Assembly: GCA_000508865.1 (NCBI GenBank)
Contig: BAHP02000004.1
Location: forward strand, 1-34,177
DNA length: 34,177 nucleotides
From: Clostridiales bacterium VE202-01
Lineage (GTDB): Bacteria; Bacillota_I; Bacilli_A; Erysipelotrichales; Coprobacillaceae
Direction: 5' to 3'
Shown piece after piece: positions 1 to 7,645 of the stretch. A model generated the notes under the pieces. The model was not told where the DNA came from, did not search any database, and worked only from the letters and a program-made list of their open reading frames with translations. Within the stretch, counting starts at the first letter, position 1; every line of letters begins with the position of its first letter. The position numbers and the translations under genes are program-made.

Positions 1-681
1 AAAAGGCATACAACCTTCAAAAAACTTCTCTTCAAAATCTTTAGGTTTTACCACTTGAGCATTAATCAACTCGTCATAAAAATGATTAAATTCTTCTTCA
101 CTCATCGGACAATTAATATATTCATTATCACCTTTATCATAACGTGATTTATAATATGCTTTTTCAAAATTGATACTTTCTTTACTAACGATCGGTGCTG
201 CAGCATCAAAAAAATAAAAATAATCTTCTCCTAATTTATCTTTAATTGCATTAGACAAGGCATCACTTGTTAAAGGACCCGAAGCAATGATCGTATGGCC
301 TTTTGGAAACTCGGTAACTTCTTCATGGATAACTTCAACTAAAGGATGATTTCTTAAATACTCAGTAATATCTTTTGAAAAATTATCACGATCGACTGCT
401 AAAGCTCCACCAGCAGGAACCTGATGCTTTCTAGCAAATCTAATAACGATACTATCGAGCATTTCCATTTCTTTTTTTAAAACACCAACAGCATTAGCTG
501 TTCCATCGGCTCTTAATGAATTAGAGCAAACTAATTCGGCAAAATTTTCACTATGATGGGCCGGTGTCATCTTTTGCGGGCGCATTTCATATAAACGAAC
601 TTTATACCCGCGTTTAACTAACTGATAACAAGCTTCGACACCTGCCAACCCAGCACCAATTACATTTATTATTTTTTCCAT
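1..681 (-). CDS. trmFO: TrmFO, folate/FAD-dependent tRNA (uracil-54-C5) methyltransferase, 3' end cut by window edge
   Basis: The first 227 codons are visible and the rest runs off the left edge. TrmFO makes 5-methyluridine at tRNA position 54 using methylene-THF and FADH2. The N-terminus carries the FAD-binding Rossmann motif GAGLAGVEA (residues 9-17), then YEMRP and MTPAHH, and the family block [15 protein letters not shown]. The two cysteines used in the family's mechanism appear at Cys52 and at Cys224 in FEGCMPF, the last residues visible. The ATG at 681 follows AAAGGTG at 7-8 bases. The gene follows topA by 60 bases, the usual Firmicute order dprA-topA-trmFO, although a hairpin lies between them. 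Identity is secure; the missing part cannot be judged. Confidence 0.95.
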   Translation of the reverse strand, partial: MEKIINVIGAGLAGVEACYQLVKRGYKVRLYEMRPQKMTPAHHSENFAELVCSNSLRADGTANAVGVLKKEMEMLDSIVIRFARKHQVPAGGALAVDRDNFSKDITEYLRNHPLVEVIHEEVTEFPKGHTIIASGPLTSDALSNAIKDKLGEDYFYFFDAAAPIVSKESINFEKAYYKSRYDKGDNEYINCPMSEEEFNHFYDELINAQVVKPKDFEEKFFEGCMPF

Positions 682-717
682 TTTTTATCACCTTTCATAT
701 TTTAACATTTATTATTT

Positions 718-748
718 GAAAACAAAAGTAGAACTTCCGTTCTACTTT
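718..748 (-). terminator. Hairpin/intrinsic terminator at the end of topA
   Basis: A perfect 10-bp stem (725-734 with 739-748) closes a 4-base loop that reads GGAA, a GNRA-type tetraloop, on the minus strand. It is followed by TTTTGTTTTC. The stem includes the topA stop codon (742-744). Because trmFO starts only 44 bases beyond the stem, the hairpin may terminate partially or protect the topA mRNA end. Confidence 0.65.
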
Positions 749-2814
749 ATGATCGTCTTGCATTTAGGATAATTTGAACATGCTTTAAATTCACCCCAGC
801 GTCCCTGTTTGATTACAACTGGTGAGCCACAATTTGGACAAATTTCATCAGTCATGACAGGTTCTTTTTTCTTACTATTTTTAATATACTTACATTCTGG
901 ATAATTTGAACAGGCTTCAAAACGTCCATAACGGCCATTTTTAAAAACCATCTTACCGCCACATTTTGGACATTCTTCACCCGTATATTCTATTTCTACA
1001 GGATCCTTTTTGATATATTTACATTCTGGATAATTTTCACATGCTACAAATGTCCCATAACGACCTTTGCGCTCAACTAGATCATGTCCACATTCAGGAC
1101 ATTTCTCCCCAGTTTTCTTAGGAGCAATTACTTCCATTTTATCATAGGCATCATCTAATAAAGGCTGGAAAATATCCATAAAACTTTGCAGTGCACTTAC
1201 GTAATCATCTTCACCTTCAGCAATTTCATCTAATTCATGTTCCATTTTAGCAGTGTATTCAACATTTATAATGTCATTGAAATATTGCGTTAAACGATCA
1301 CTTGTTAAAATTCCTGATTCGGTTGGTTTAAATGCTTTATCAATCAATTCTACATAACCTCTAGTTTGAATCGTATCGATGATCATCGCATAAGTACTAG
1401 GACGTCCAATTCCTAATTCTTCCATTTCTTTAATTAACTTTGCTTCACTATATCGAGCAGGTGGTTTAGTAAAATGTTGAGTTTTTTCAATCTTCTTGCT
1501 TTCAATCATTTCTTTTTCTTTTAATTCTGGTAATAATTCATTATTTTGTTTTTCATAATCACCATAAACTCGCAAATAACCATCAAATTTAATTACTGAA
1601 CCGCTAGCTCTAAATTCATATCCATTATTCATCAAAGACACTGATGTAGCATCAAATTTAGCTGGTGCCATCAATGAAGCCATCGCCCGAGCATAAATCA
1701 AAGCATATAATTTATATTCTTCTGGTTTTAAAAATTTCTTTACACTTTCAGGAGTTCGTAGAGCACTTGTTGGTCTAATTCCTTCATGAGCATCCTGGAC
1801 ATTTTCTGTCTTTTTACTAACTTTGACTTTTCCAACATAGTCCTTACCATATTTTTCACTAATATACTCATGAGCACTACTTACAAAAGAATCCGATAAA
1901 CGAGTCGAATCGGTACGCATATACGTAATCAAACCAACTGTTTCATCCTCTAAAGCAACCCCTTCATATAACTTTTGGGCAATCGACATTGTTCTTCTTG
2001 CTTTATAGCCTAATTTAGAAGAAGCCTCCTGCTGTAAAGTTGATGTTATAAATGGTGGTTTTGACTCTCTTTTTTTGGTTGTCTTTTTAACATTAGCAAT
2101 TTCAAATTCTTTATTTAATGATTCATAAATGTTATTTGCTTCTTCACCATTTTTAATTTCTAATTTCTTATTATTATATTTTGTTAGTTCGCCGGTAAAT
2201 TCAATTTGATCTTTTTCAAATTCAGCTTTGATTTTCCAATATTCTTGAGGAACAAATGCTTCAATTTCACGTTCTCTTTCAACGATCAAACGTAAAGCAA
2301 CTGATTGAACACGTCCGGCACTTTTAGATTTGATCTTCTTTTGTAATAACTTAGATAATTTAAATCCAATAATTCGATCTAAAACCCTTCTTGTCTCTTG
2401 AGACTTTACTAAATTTTGATCGATCTTACGTGGGTGCTTTAACGCATCAACAACAGCATCTTTAGTTACCTCATTAAATACGACCCGATTTTCTTTATCC
2501 ATATCAACATTTAAAACCTGTGCTAAATGCCAGGAAATTGCTTCCCCTTCGCGATCAGGGTCGGTCGCTAAATAAACATCATCAGATTCTTTGACCAATT
2601 GCTTCAATTCTTTAACAACATCTCTTTTATCTTTATTTATTACATATTTAGGTGCAAAATTATTTTCAACATCTACACCTAATCCCTCTTTTCCTGAAGT
2701 AGCCAAATCCCGAACATGACCTTTTGAAGAAGTAACCAAATAATCACTTCCTAAATATTTCTCAATTGTTTTGGATTTTGATGGCGACTCGACAATAACA
2801 ACTTTTTTGCTCAT
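742..2814 (-). CDS. topA: DNA topoisomerase I (type IA)
   Basis: 690-residue enzyme that relaxes negatively supercoiled DNA through a transient 5'-phosphotyrosyl bond. The toprim domain opens the protein (KKVVIVESPSK at residues 3-13, DPDRE at 85-89). The catalytic tyrosine is Tyr298 in GLITYMRTDSTR, and LGIGRPSTYA lies in the core. The C-terminus carries three tandem zinc-ribbon repeats of the form CPxC-x16-17-C-x4-C, each ending near NYPxCK, followed directly by the stop. The start was placed at ATG 2814 (MSKK) because GGAGGA sits 6 bases upstream; a longer frame to 2841 would need a TTG start and would swallow this ribosome binding site. It lies 74 bases downstream of dprA. Confidence 0.97.
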   Translation of the reverse strand: MSKKVVIVESPSKSKTIEKYLGSDYLVTSSKGHVRDLATSGKEGLGVDVENNFAPKYVINKDKRDVVKELKQLVKESDDVYLATDPDREGEAISWHLAQVLNVDMDKENRVVFNEVTKDAVVDALKHPRKIDQNLVKSQETRRVLDRIIGFKLSKLLQKKIKSKSAGRVQSVALRLIVEREREIEAFVPQEYWKIKAEFEKDQIEFTGELTKYNNKKLEIKNGEEANNIYESLNKEFEIANVKKTTKKRESKPPFITSTLQQEASSKLGYKARRTMSIAQKLYEGVALEDETVGLITYMRTDSTRLSDSFVSSAHEYISEKYGKDYVGKVKVSKKTENVQDAHEGIRPTSALRTPESVKKFLKPEEYKLYALIYARAMASLMAPAKFDATSVSLMNNGYEFRASGSVIKFDGYLRVYGDYEKQNNELLPELKEKEMIESKKIEKTQHFTKPPARYSEAKLIKEMEELGIGRPSTYAMIIDTIQTRGYVELIDKAFKPTESGILTSDRLTQYFNDIINVEYTAKMEHELDEIAEGEDDYVSALQSFMDIFQPLLDDAYDKMEVIAPKKTGEKCPECGHDLVERKGRYGTFVACENYPECKYIKKDPVEIEYTGEECPKCGGKMVFKNGRYGRFEACSNYPECKYIKNSKKKEPVMTDEICPNCGSPVVIKQGRWGEFKACSNYPKCKTIIK

Positions 2815-2888
2815 TTCATTTCCTCCACACGAATAACACAATTATTAGTGTTTTTTTAACTTTTGTCAACTAAAATTTAAAAAAATGT

Positions 2889-3641
2889 TTAATCATCAAT
2901 AATATCATTAATATCAACTATCAATTTTGCTCCTTGCTGGATCAAATGATTACACCCTAAAGGATCCGTAATTCTACTAGGGATACAATATATATCTTTA
3001 CCCTGTTCTAAAGCGTGCCCCACTGTAATCATCGTTCCACTACGTAAATTTGCTTCTGTTACTAATATAGATTCACTTAATCCAGAAATTATGCGATTTC
3101 GCCGTGGAAAATTAACTTTCTTTGGCACCAGATTTCCTGGATATTCGCTAATAATCAACTGATTACATTTCATAGCCTGATAAACTGACTTGTTTTTTAA
3201 AGGATAGCAATAATCAATTCCACTTCCCAATACTGCAATCGTTTGCCCAAAACTATTCATCGCACTTTTATGAGCCGTAGCATCGATTCCTAGTGCCATT
3301 CCACTTACGATCGTATAATTTTCTTTTATCAACTGCTCAACCATCATTTTTGTCACCTCAATACCATATTCACTAGGATGACGCATTCCGACAACCCCAA
3401 TACACTTATTTTTGACCAGCTCTAAATTTCCATGATAGTATAAAACAAAAGGTGGACAGCTGATTTCTTTTAAACTGATCGGATAATCTTTTGATATTAT
3501 GGTTGTATACTTAGCTTTTAAACTCTTAAATAACCTTTCTTTTAAAATTTCATCTACTTTTTCTTTTTGCTGTAAAGCTCGATATATTTCATCAAAATTA
3601 CCTTCATATTTTAATGAGAAATATAACAAAATTTCTTCCAT
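2889..3641 (-). CDS. dprA: DNA-processing protein DprA (Smf)
   Basis: 250-residue Rossmann-fold protein that binds incoming single-stranded DNA and loads RecA in transformable bacteria, though dprA is also kept in bacteria not known to be competent. The phosphate-loop region GVVGMRHPSEYG lies near residues 82-93, followed by VSGMALGIDATAHK, IAVLGSGIDYCYP, SEYPG, FPRRNRIISGLS and TEANLRSGTMIT, the standard order of conserved blocks. It is shorter than the roughly 280-300 residues common in Bacilli; the N-terminal SAM-like part is reduced and there is no C-terminal winged helix. The ATG at 3641 follows GAGGTG. The rnhB terminator lies just upstream, so dprA may have its own promoter, which I cannot define. 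Confidence 0.95.
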   Translation of the reverse strand: MEEILLYFSLKYEGNFDEIYRALQQKEKVDEILKERLFKSLKAKYTTIISKDYPISLKEISCPPFVLYYHGNLELVKNKCIGVVGMRHPSEYGIEVTKMMVEQLIKENYTIVSGMALGIDATAHKSAMNSFGQTIAVLGSGIDYCYPLKNKSVYQAMKCNQLIISEYPGNLVPKKVNFPRRNRIISGLSESILVTEANLRSGTMITVGHALEQGKDIYCIPSRITDPLGCNHLIQQGAKLIVDINDIIDD

Positions 3642-3688
3642 AAATTTATCACCTCATTATCTTTTACTCCAAAAAAACAAAAATTACT

Positions 3689-3727
3689 ACAAAAAATAAA
3701 AAATGTCATTTAAAAATCAAATGACAT
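3689..3727 (-). terminator. Intrinsic terminator after rnhB
   Basis: Perfect 9-bp stem, ATGTCATTT at 3703-3711 with AAATGACAT at 3719-3727, with a 7-base loop. On the minus strand it is followed by TTTTTTATTTTTT. The stem overlaps the rnhB stop codon. It separates lepB-rbgA-rnhB from dprA-topA-trmFO. Confidence 0.88.
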
Positions 3728-4330
3728 CTGTTTATTTAAAATTTTTTGTACTGGTGCAAAAGATTTACGATGAATTGGACAAACACCATATTTCTCTATC
3801 GCCTCTTTATGCATCTTTGTAACATAGCCTTTATGCTTATCAAAACCATATTCTGGATAAATTTTAGCATATTCTTTCATTAACCGATCTCTTGTGACCT
3901 TAGCTAATATACTAGCTGCCCCAATAGAAATACTTTTAGCATCGCCTTTGATGATAGCTTCATGATCAGCATAATTTAGGGGCATTGCATCACTTAATGC
4001 AAACATCTTTTCACGTTTTAAATTTTCAATACATTTTTCCATTCCCAGCTTACTAGCTTGATATACATTTAAACTATCAACATCCTCAACACTGATAATT
4101 TCAATATCATAAGCTAGAGCATTTTCGACAATCAAATCATACAGTGCTTCACGTTTTTTTTCTGAAAGCTGCTTTGAATCATTAATTTTTTCATCATAAA
4201 AACCTTTTGGAAAGATCACCCCAGCTACAACTAATTCCCCAGCCATAGGGCCACGGCCAGCTTCATCTAGACCAATAATATAATCATAGCCCATCTGATA
4301 ATATTTACTTTCATACTCATAGCGATTCAT
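3710..4330 (-). CDS. rnhB: Ribonuclease HII
   Basis: 206-residue enzyme that removes RNA from RNA-DNA hybrids and starts excision of single ribonucleotides in DNA. The metal-binding carboxylates are Asp22 and Glu23 in GLDEAGRGP, Asp114 in ALSDAMPL and Asp148 in AKVTRDRL. The conserved C-terminal block PIHRKSF is present at residues 186-192. I chose the ATG at 4330 (MNRYEYES), which has GGGAG 7 bases upstream inside rbgA; the longer frame to 4378 would overlap rbgA by 62 bases. With this start the gene overlaps the rbgA end by 14 bases, consistent with translational coupling. A strong terminator follows. Confidence 0.95.
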   Translation of the reverse strand: MNRYEYESKYYQMGYDYIIGLDEAGRGPMAGELVVAGVIFPKGFYDEKINDSKQLSEKKREALYDLIVENALAYDIEIISVEDVDSLNVYQASKLGMEKCIENLKREKMFALSDAMPLNYADHEAIIKGDAKSISIGAASILAKVTRDRLMKEYAKIYPEYGFDKHKGYVTKMHKEAIEKYGVCPIHRKSFAPVQKILNKQMSFDF

Positions 4331-5183
4331 CTGGTTTCTCCCATGTAATTCTTCCCATACTGCCATCAAATATATCATTAAAAAACACTTCCATTACCCG
4401 ATCATAGTCTGTATAACCCCGCACTGGTTTAATTTTACGATTTTTAGCTATATCATCATAGACTTTTTCCACCCAGTCACTATCAAAATCGATTTCAATA
4501 TTATAACGTTTACTAACCATTTGATAGTATGTTGTTTCTAAATATTTGACTGCATAAATAAATAATTCATCTAATGGTAAAATATCCTGTTTGATTGACC
4601 CGATCAAAGCAATATTACGAGCTGTATTTATATCATCAAATCGCGGCCATAGAACTCCCGGTGTATCAAATAATTCAAAATCTTTATCAACTTTGATGAT
4701 CTGTTGGGCTTTAGTTACACCAGGACGATTACCCGTAACTGTCGCTTTACGCTTAGCAAGACGATTAATAAAAGTAGATTTACCGACATTGGGAATTCCT
4801 AATACCATTGCCCGCATTGCTCGGGGCTTAAGACCTCGCTTGGCTTCACGTTCCATCTTTTCTTTTAAAATATCTTTGCAAAGATCAATTATTAAATGAT
4901 ATTCATTGAAGTTTTTCAAATTTACACATATTGCATAAATACCTTTGTCTTTAAAATATTTGATCCACATATCAGTTATTTTTTCATCAGCTAAATCTCT
5001 TTTTGTCATAACAATTAAGCGAGGCTTATTATTACAGACTTGATTAAATAAAGGATTCTTTGATGAAAGTGGTGCTCTAGCATCTACTAACTCAATAACA
5101 ATATCAATCAATTTCATTTTCTCACTAATTTCCCGACGAGCTTTAGCCATATGTCCAGGAAACCATTGAATTTGCTTCGACAT
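4317..5183 (-). CDS. rbgA: Ribosome biogenesis GTPase RbgA (YlqF)
   Basis: 288-residue circularly permuted GTPase needed for late 50S subunit assembly. The permuted order is visible: G4 TKRD at residues 60-63 comes before G1 GIPNVGKST at 129-137, then G2-region threonines near RPGVTK and G3 DTPG at 173-176. The N-terminal signature IQWFPGHMAKARRE is typical of the YlqF family and separates it from YqeH and RsgA. The start ATG at 5183 has the strong site AAAGGAGG. It lies 12 bases downstream of lepB and overlaps rnhB, so lepB-rbgA-rnhB is one transcription unit. Confidence 0.97.
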   Translation of the reverse strand: MSKQIQWFPGHMAKARREISEKMKLIDIVIELVDARAPLSSKNPLFNQVCNNKPRLIVMTKRDLADEKITDMWIKYFKDKGIYAICVNLKNFNEYHLIIDLCKDILKEKMEREAKRGLKPRAMRAMVLGIPNVGKSTFINRLAKRKATVTGNRPGVTKAQQIIKVDKDFELFDTPGVLWPRFDDINTARNIALIGSIKQDILPLDELFIYAVKYLETTYYQMVSKRYNIEIDFDSDWVEKVYDDIAKNRKIKPVRGYTDYDRVMEVFFNDIFDGSMGRITWEKPDESL

Positions 5184-5195
5184 ACTTTACCTCCT

Positions 5196-5740
5196 TTAAT
5201 CAATAAACTTCATATTACTAAATGGATAAATGATTACTCCCTTTTTACCAATAATATCACTATACTTAAAAGTCCCTAGTGTTCTTGAATCAGCTGAACG
5301 TAAGCGATTATCACCTAAAACAAAAATCTCATCATCACCTAACGCTACTTCAAAATCATTTGTAAATAGATCAGTAGCGTATCTTTCTTTTGCCTCTTCA
5401 ATATAATCTTTATCTAAATAATCTTCTGCATAATATGAACCGTTTATATATAACTTATCATTACTAAAAACAATAGTATCACCAGGCAACCCAATTACTC
5501 TTTTAATAATATCTTTATCTAATTTTTCACATTTCAAAACGACAATATCAAAACGTTTTATATCATTTTTGCCTAAATACAAGGCATTTACTATTGCGGT
5601 ATCCTTATCGTGTAATGTAGGATACATACTTTCCCCATCTACTTTTACGGGTATCACGATCTTCGTAAAAACAACTGCTGTTACTGCAACAATTGCTATC
5701 ATTCAATTGAAAACTTAACTAGTTCTTTTTTCTTTGTCAT
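5196..5740 (-). CDS. lepB: Signal peptidase I, with a 1-base frameshift near the N-terminus
   Basis: Membrane-bound serine protease that removes signal peptides from secreted proteins. The open frame from 5702 gives 168 residues and contains the Ser/Lys dyad (GESMYP serine, DIIKRVIGLPGD lysine) and box GDNRLRSADSR. Its apparent ATG at 5702 has no ribosome binding site and falls inside the membrane segment. A better start is ATG 5740, preceded by GCAGGAGG; it reads MTKKKELVKFSIE and then meets TGA. Adding one G at about 5701 (GAATG to GAATGG) joins the frames as FSIEWIAIVAV. This gives a 181-residue protein with a basic cytoplasmic tail, one transmembrane helix (about residues 14-31), Ser38 and Lys80, the normal length of a short SipS-type enzyme. 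Either a sequence error or a true mutation. Confidence 0.9.
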
Positions 5741-5764
5741 CTGAAGGCCTCCTGCAATAGTATC

Positions 5765-5770
5765 ATTATA
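5765..5770 (-). promoter_or_regulatory. Probable -10 element of the lepB-rbgA-rnhB operon
   Basis: A consensus TATAAT on the minus strand lies 25 bases before the repaired lepB start and 12-13 bases before its AGGAGG site. The region 17 bases further upstream is a T-run with no clear TTGACA, so only the -10 is supported. The 5' leader would be very short. Confidence 0.4.
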
Positions 5771-5880
5771 CAAAAGATTATAAAAAAAAGAAACATTAGT
5801 TCCAAAAATTCTATTTTTTAACACTTTGCAGTTAAAATAATACCTATTTTCACATATTTGTAAACATTTTATCGTAACAT

Positions 5881-5916
5881 AAAAAGAATTCTTTAAAGCT
5901 TAAATGCTTTAAAGAA
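5881..5916 (-). terminator. Terminator-like hairpin downstream of the 82-codon gene
   Basis: A perfect 11-bp stem, TTCTTTAAAGC at 5889-5899 with GCTTTAAAGAA at 5906-5916, has a 6-base loop. On the minus strand TTCTTTTTATG follows, a usable U-tract. It lies about 280 bases past the end of the 82-codon gene, so it ends either a long 3' leader of that gene or an unannotated transcript in between. Confidence 0.5.
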
Positions 5917-6192
5917 ATTTACTTATTTATGGTTCTAAATCATTATTATCCTAATCTAGGTTATTAATAAACATGTATTAATACTATAATATCCATATGG
6001 GGTAATAAATTATTGTCTCGATATATCTTAAACCTAGATATTCTTTACAATACATCTTATGTTGATATTAAACTTTAGTAAATTGCTATATTTAATTTTA
6101 TCAGCTTCAATTTTTAATCAAATATCCAGCCAGTAAAATCACTTTTAAATATAACTTAGTACATTTTGATTATGCATAAGTATTAAAAAAAA

Positions 6193-6441
6193 CTATGACA
6201 CTGTTTTTTTGTATTCTTTTAATACATGTTCATGCATTGCTTTTATATCATTAGTCATAACAACTTCTACTTTATGATATATTTTTAATTTTTTTAATTC
6301 CCGTTCGATAATTTTTCTTGTCTTCTTATCAACAAACGGAATTACTATTGATGTTCCATACTCTCTAACATATTCCAAATCCATTTCATGTATAGTTTTA
6401 ATAATTTCTTCTTTTGTTGTTGCTTTTTTATATGTAATCAT
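6193..6441 (-). CDS. Uncharacterised 82-residue protein
   Basis: I do not recognise this protein. It is soluble and highly charged, with no signal peptide, membrane segment or cysteine. The pattern suggests a small alpha/beta domain: a helix over residues 9-25 (TKEEIIKTIHEMDLEYV), a strand near 29-36 (GTSIVIPF), a long basic helix (DKKTRKIIERELKKLK, 38-53), a strand (KVEVVMT, about 57-63) and a final helix. The ATG at 6441 follows GGGGGA at 6 bases, so translation is well supported. It stands alone, with its own promoter-like sequence upstream (6464-6492) and no close partner. Base use matches its neighbours. Confidence 0.7.
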   Translation of the reverse strand: MITYKKATTKEEIIKTIHEMDLEYVREYGTSIVIPFVDKKTRKIIERELKKLKIYHKVEVVMTNDIKAMHEHVLKEYKKTVS

Positions 6442-6463
6442 TTCTTTATCCCCCTTTAGTCCA

Positions 6464-6516
6464 ATACTAACACAAAATTAGCATTATGTCACTTCCCTAT
6501 GACACTCTCTTGTCAT
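6464..6516 (-). promoter_or_regulatory. Promoter with evenly spaced TGACA half-sites before the 82-codon gene
   Basis: On the minus strand GTGACA (6487-6492), a 17-base spacer and TAGTAT (6464-6469) form a plausible sigma-A promoter 22 bases before the gene. Three TGACA-type half-sites start at 6487 (TGTCAC), 6499 (ATGACA) and 6511 (TGTCAT), exactly 12 bases apart. The outer two form a perfect 6-6-6 dyad upstream of the -35, and the first is the -35 itself. This looks like a binding site for an unknown dimeric regulator. Confidence 0.5.
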
Positions 6517-6580
6517 TTTTTTAACTAAAAAATAATATTTCAGTTTGTATAAGCTATAAATAGAAGAAATTTGATTTTTT

Positions 6581-6621
6581 TATAAATTAAAATCAATAAT
6601 ACTAAAAGCATTATTGATTTT
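6581..6621 (-). terminator. Probable terminator of the DUF368 gene
   Basis: A perfect 12-bp stem, AAAATCAATAAT at 6589-6600 with ATTATTGATTTT at 6610-6621, with a 9-base loop starts 4 bases past the stop codon. The stem is AT-only apart from one C/G pair, and the tail (TTTTAATTTAT) is interrupted, so efficiency is uncertain. Confidence 0.55.
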
Positions 6622-6625
6622 AAAA

Positions 6626-7465
6626 TTATTGAATTTTAGATAAACCTAAAACAATTACACCACCAAAAATAACAGCTGCTAATGATGTAATGATCAAATT
6701 AAGATCATAACTAACATCAAAAGGAATTAATACTAATGATGAAGCAACGATTAGACCAAGTATCAAACTTAAAAATCCCGCTTTATGTGTTTTAGTAAAA
6801 TAAGAACATAATTTAGCACTGATAACAATACCTAAAGCAATTCCGATTGCCATAAAACCAAGTGGCATGATCACATCTAAACTAAAACTAGTAACATTCG
6901 CTAGATAAGATTTAAATAAATAATACTCTCCTAAAATCAACAATACCATACTACCACTAACACCTGGCATGATCATCGTCGCTCCAGAAATAGCCCCAAT
7001 TATCATCATCTTAATAAACAAACCGGCACTTAATGCTGGAAAATCAGGATTCACAACTGTTTTACCTTCACCAGGATTAAAATATTCTAAAGCAAAAATA
7101 ATTGCTAGACCACAAATAAATGGAATAATTGCAAACTTTTGCCCTTTCATCTCACCATTTAAAAATAAAGGGATACTAAATGCAATTAGTCCGATAAACC
7201 AATAGATCGTCTGTGTTGGATAATAATTAAATAGTACTTCTAAAATTTTAGCAAACCCAATAATTCCAACAGCAGCACCGATCAGTACTTGAAAAATAAA
7301 AATAATATCTCTTTTTCGATTAGGATTTTCACGTTTAAAAATGCCACTAATAGCATCCATCATAGGATTAAAAATACCTAAAATAACCATCATGGTTCCC
7401 CCACTAACACCTGGGATTACATTAGCAATACCTATGGCAATACCACCGATTATATTTTTTATCAT
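6626..7465 (-). CDS. popT: DUF368 membrane protein, PopT-type undecaprenyl-phosphate translocase
   Basis: 279-residue polytopic membrane protein with about eight hydrophobic segments. The family hallmark is two inverted copies of a PGVSGG/S motif, both present: IPGVSGGTMMVILG near residues 17-30 and MPGVSGSMVLLILG near 165-178. DUF368 proteins are reported to return undecaprenyl phosphate, the lipid carrier of cell-wall synthesis, to the inner membrane face, overlapping in role with DedA-family UptA. The function here is inferred from family membership only. The ATG at 7465 is preceded by AAGGAG, and a near-consensus promoter lies just upstream. It appears monocistronic. Confidence 0.85.
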   Translation of the reverse strand: MIKNIIGGIAIGIANVIPGVSGGTMMVILGIFNPMMDAISGIFKRENPNRKRDIIFIFQVLIGAAVGIIGFAKILEVLFNYYPTQTIYWFIGLIAFSIPLFLNGEMKGQKFAIIPFICGLAIIFALEYFNPGEGKTVVNPDFPALSAGLFIKMMIIGAISGATMIMPGVSGSMVLLILGEYYLFKSYLANVTSFSLDVIMPLGFMAIGIALGIVISAKLCSYFTKTHKAGFLSLILGLIVASSLVLIPFDVSYDLNLIITSLAAVIFGGVIVLGLSKIQ

Positions 7466-7495
7466 ATACTTCTCCTTGTTATTTAATTTATCCCT

Positions 7496-7545
7496 ATTAT
7501 AATCAAATCTTTTAGAGATAACAAGAGATTTTATTTTCTTATCTC
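7496..7545 (-). promoter_or_regulatory. popT promoter with an overlapping dyad
   Basis: TTGTTA (7519-7524), a 17-base spacer and a consensus TATAAT (7496-7501) on the minus strand lie about 30 bases before popT. A 7-bp inverted repeat, GAGATAA at 7515-7521 with TTATCTC at 7539-7545, overlaps the -35 element and might be an operator. Confidence 0.6.
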
Positions 7546-7577
7546 AAGAAGATATGCTATCAATTATAGTACATACT

Positions 7578-7601
7578 TATAAAGTAAATATTTACTTTAT
7601 A
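7578..7601. repeat. 24-bp perfect palindrome between rarA and popT
   Basis: The half-sequence TATAAAGTAAAT is followed at once by its exact reverse complement, with no loop. There is no U-tract on either side, so it does not look like a normal terminator for rarA (stop at 7646). It sits about 55 bases upstream of the popT -35, a position suited to a regulator site. Chance in AT-rich DNA cannot be excluded. Confidence 0.6.
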
Positions 7602-7645
7602 TTTATATAGATATCAAAATCTAATTTCCATAAAACACTCATCTT

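Larger units (their letters stand above)
5741..6192. other. Gene-free, very AT-rich stretch with nested inverted repeats
   Basis: No open frame with a ribosome binding site was found on either strand. Besides the lepB promoter and a terminator-like hairpin (5881-5916) it holds a 9-bp inverted repeat, ATCTAGGTT near 5954-5962 with AACCTAGAT at 6031-6039. This encloses a smaller hairpin, ATTAATA 5963-5969 with TATTAAT 5976-5982 and a 6-base loop. The nested stems could belong to a small RNA or a long 3' leader, or could be chance in such AT-rich DNA. No known RNA family is recognised. Confidence 0.35.

Noticed and set aside
2815-2841. Nine-codon N-terminal extension of topA
   Set aside because: It needs a TTG start and would encode the GGAGGA ribosome binding site that serves ATG 2814.
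2835-2852. Plus-strand hairpin AACAC...GTGTT followed by a T-run
   Set aside because: Only five base pairs, and no plus-strand gene ends here; the T-run does not serve the minus-strand genes.
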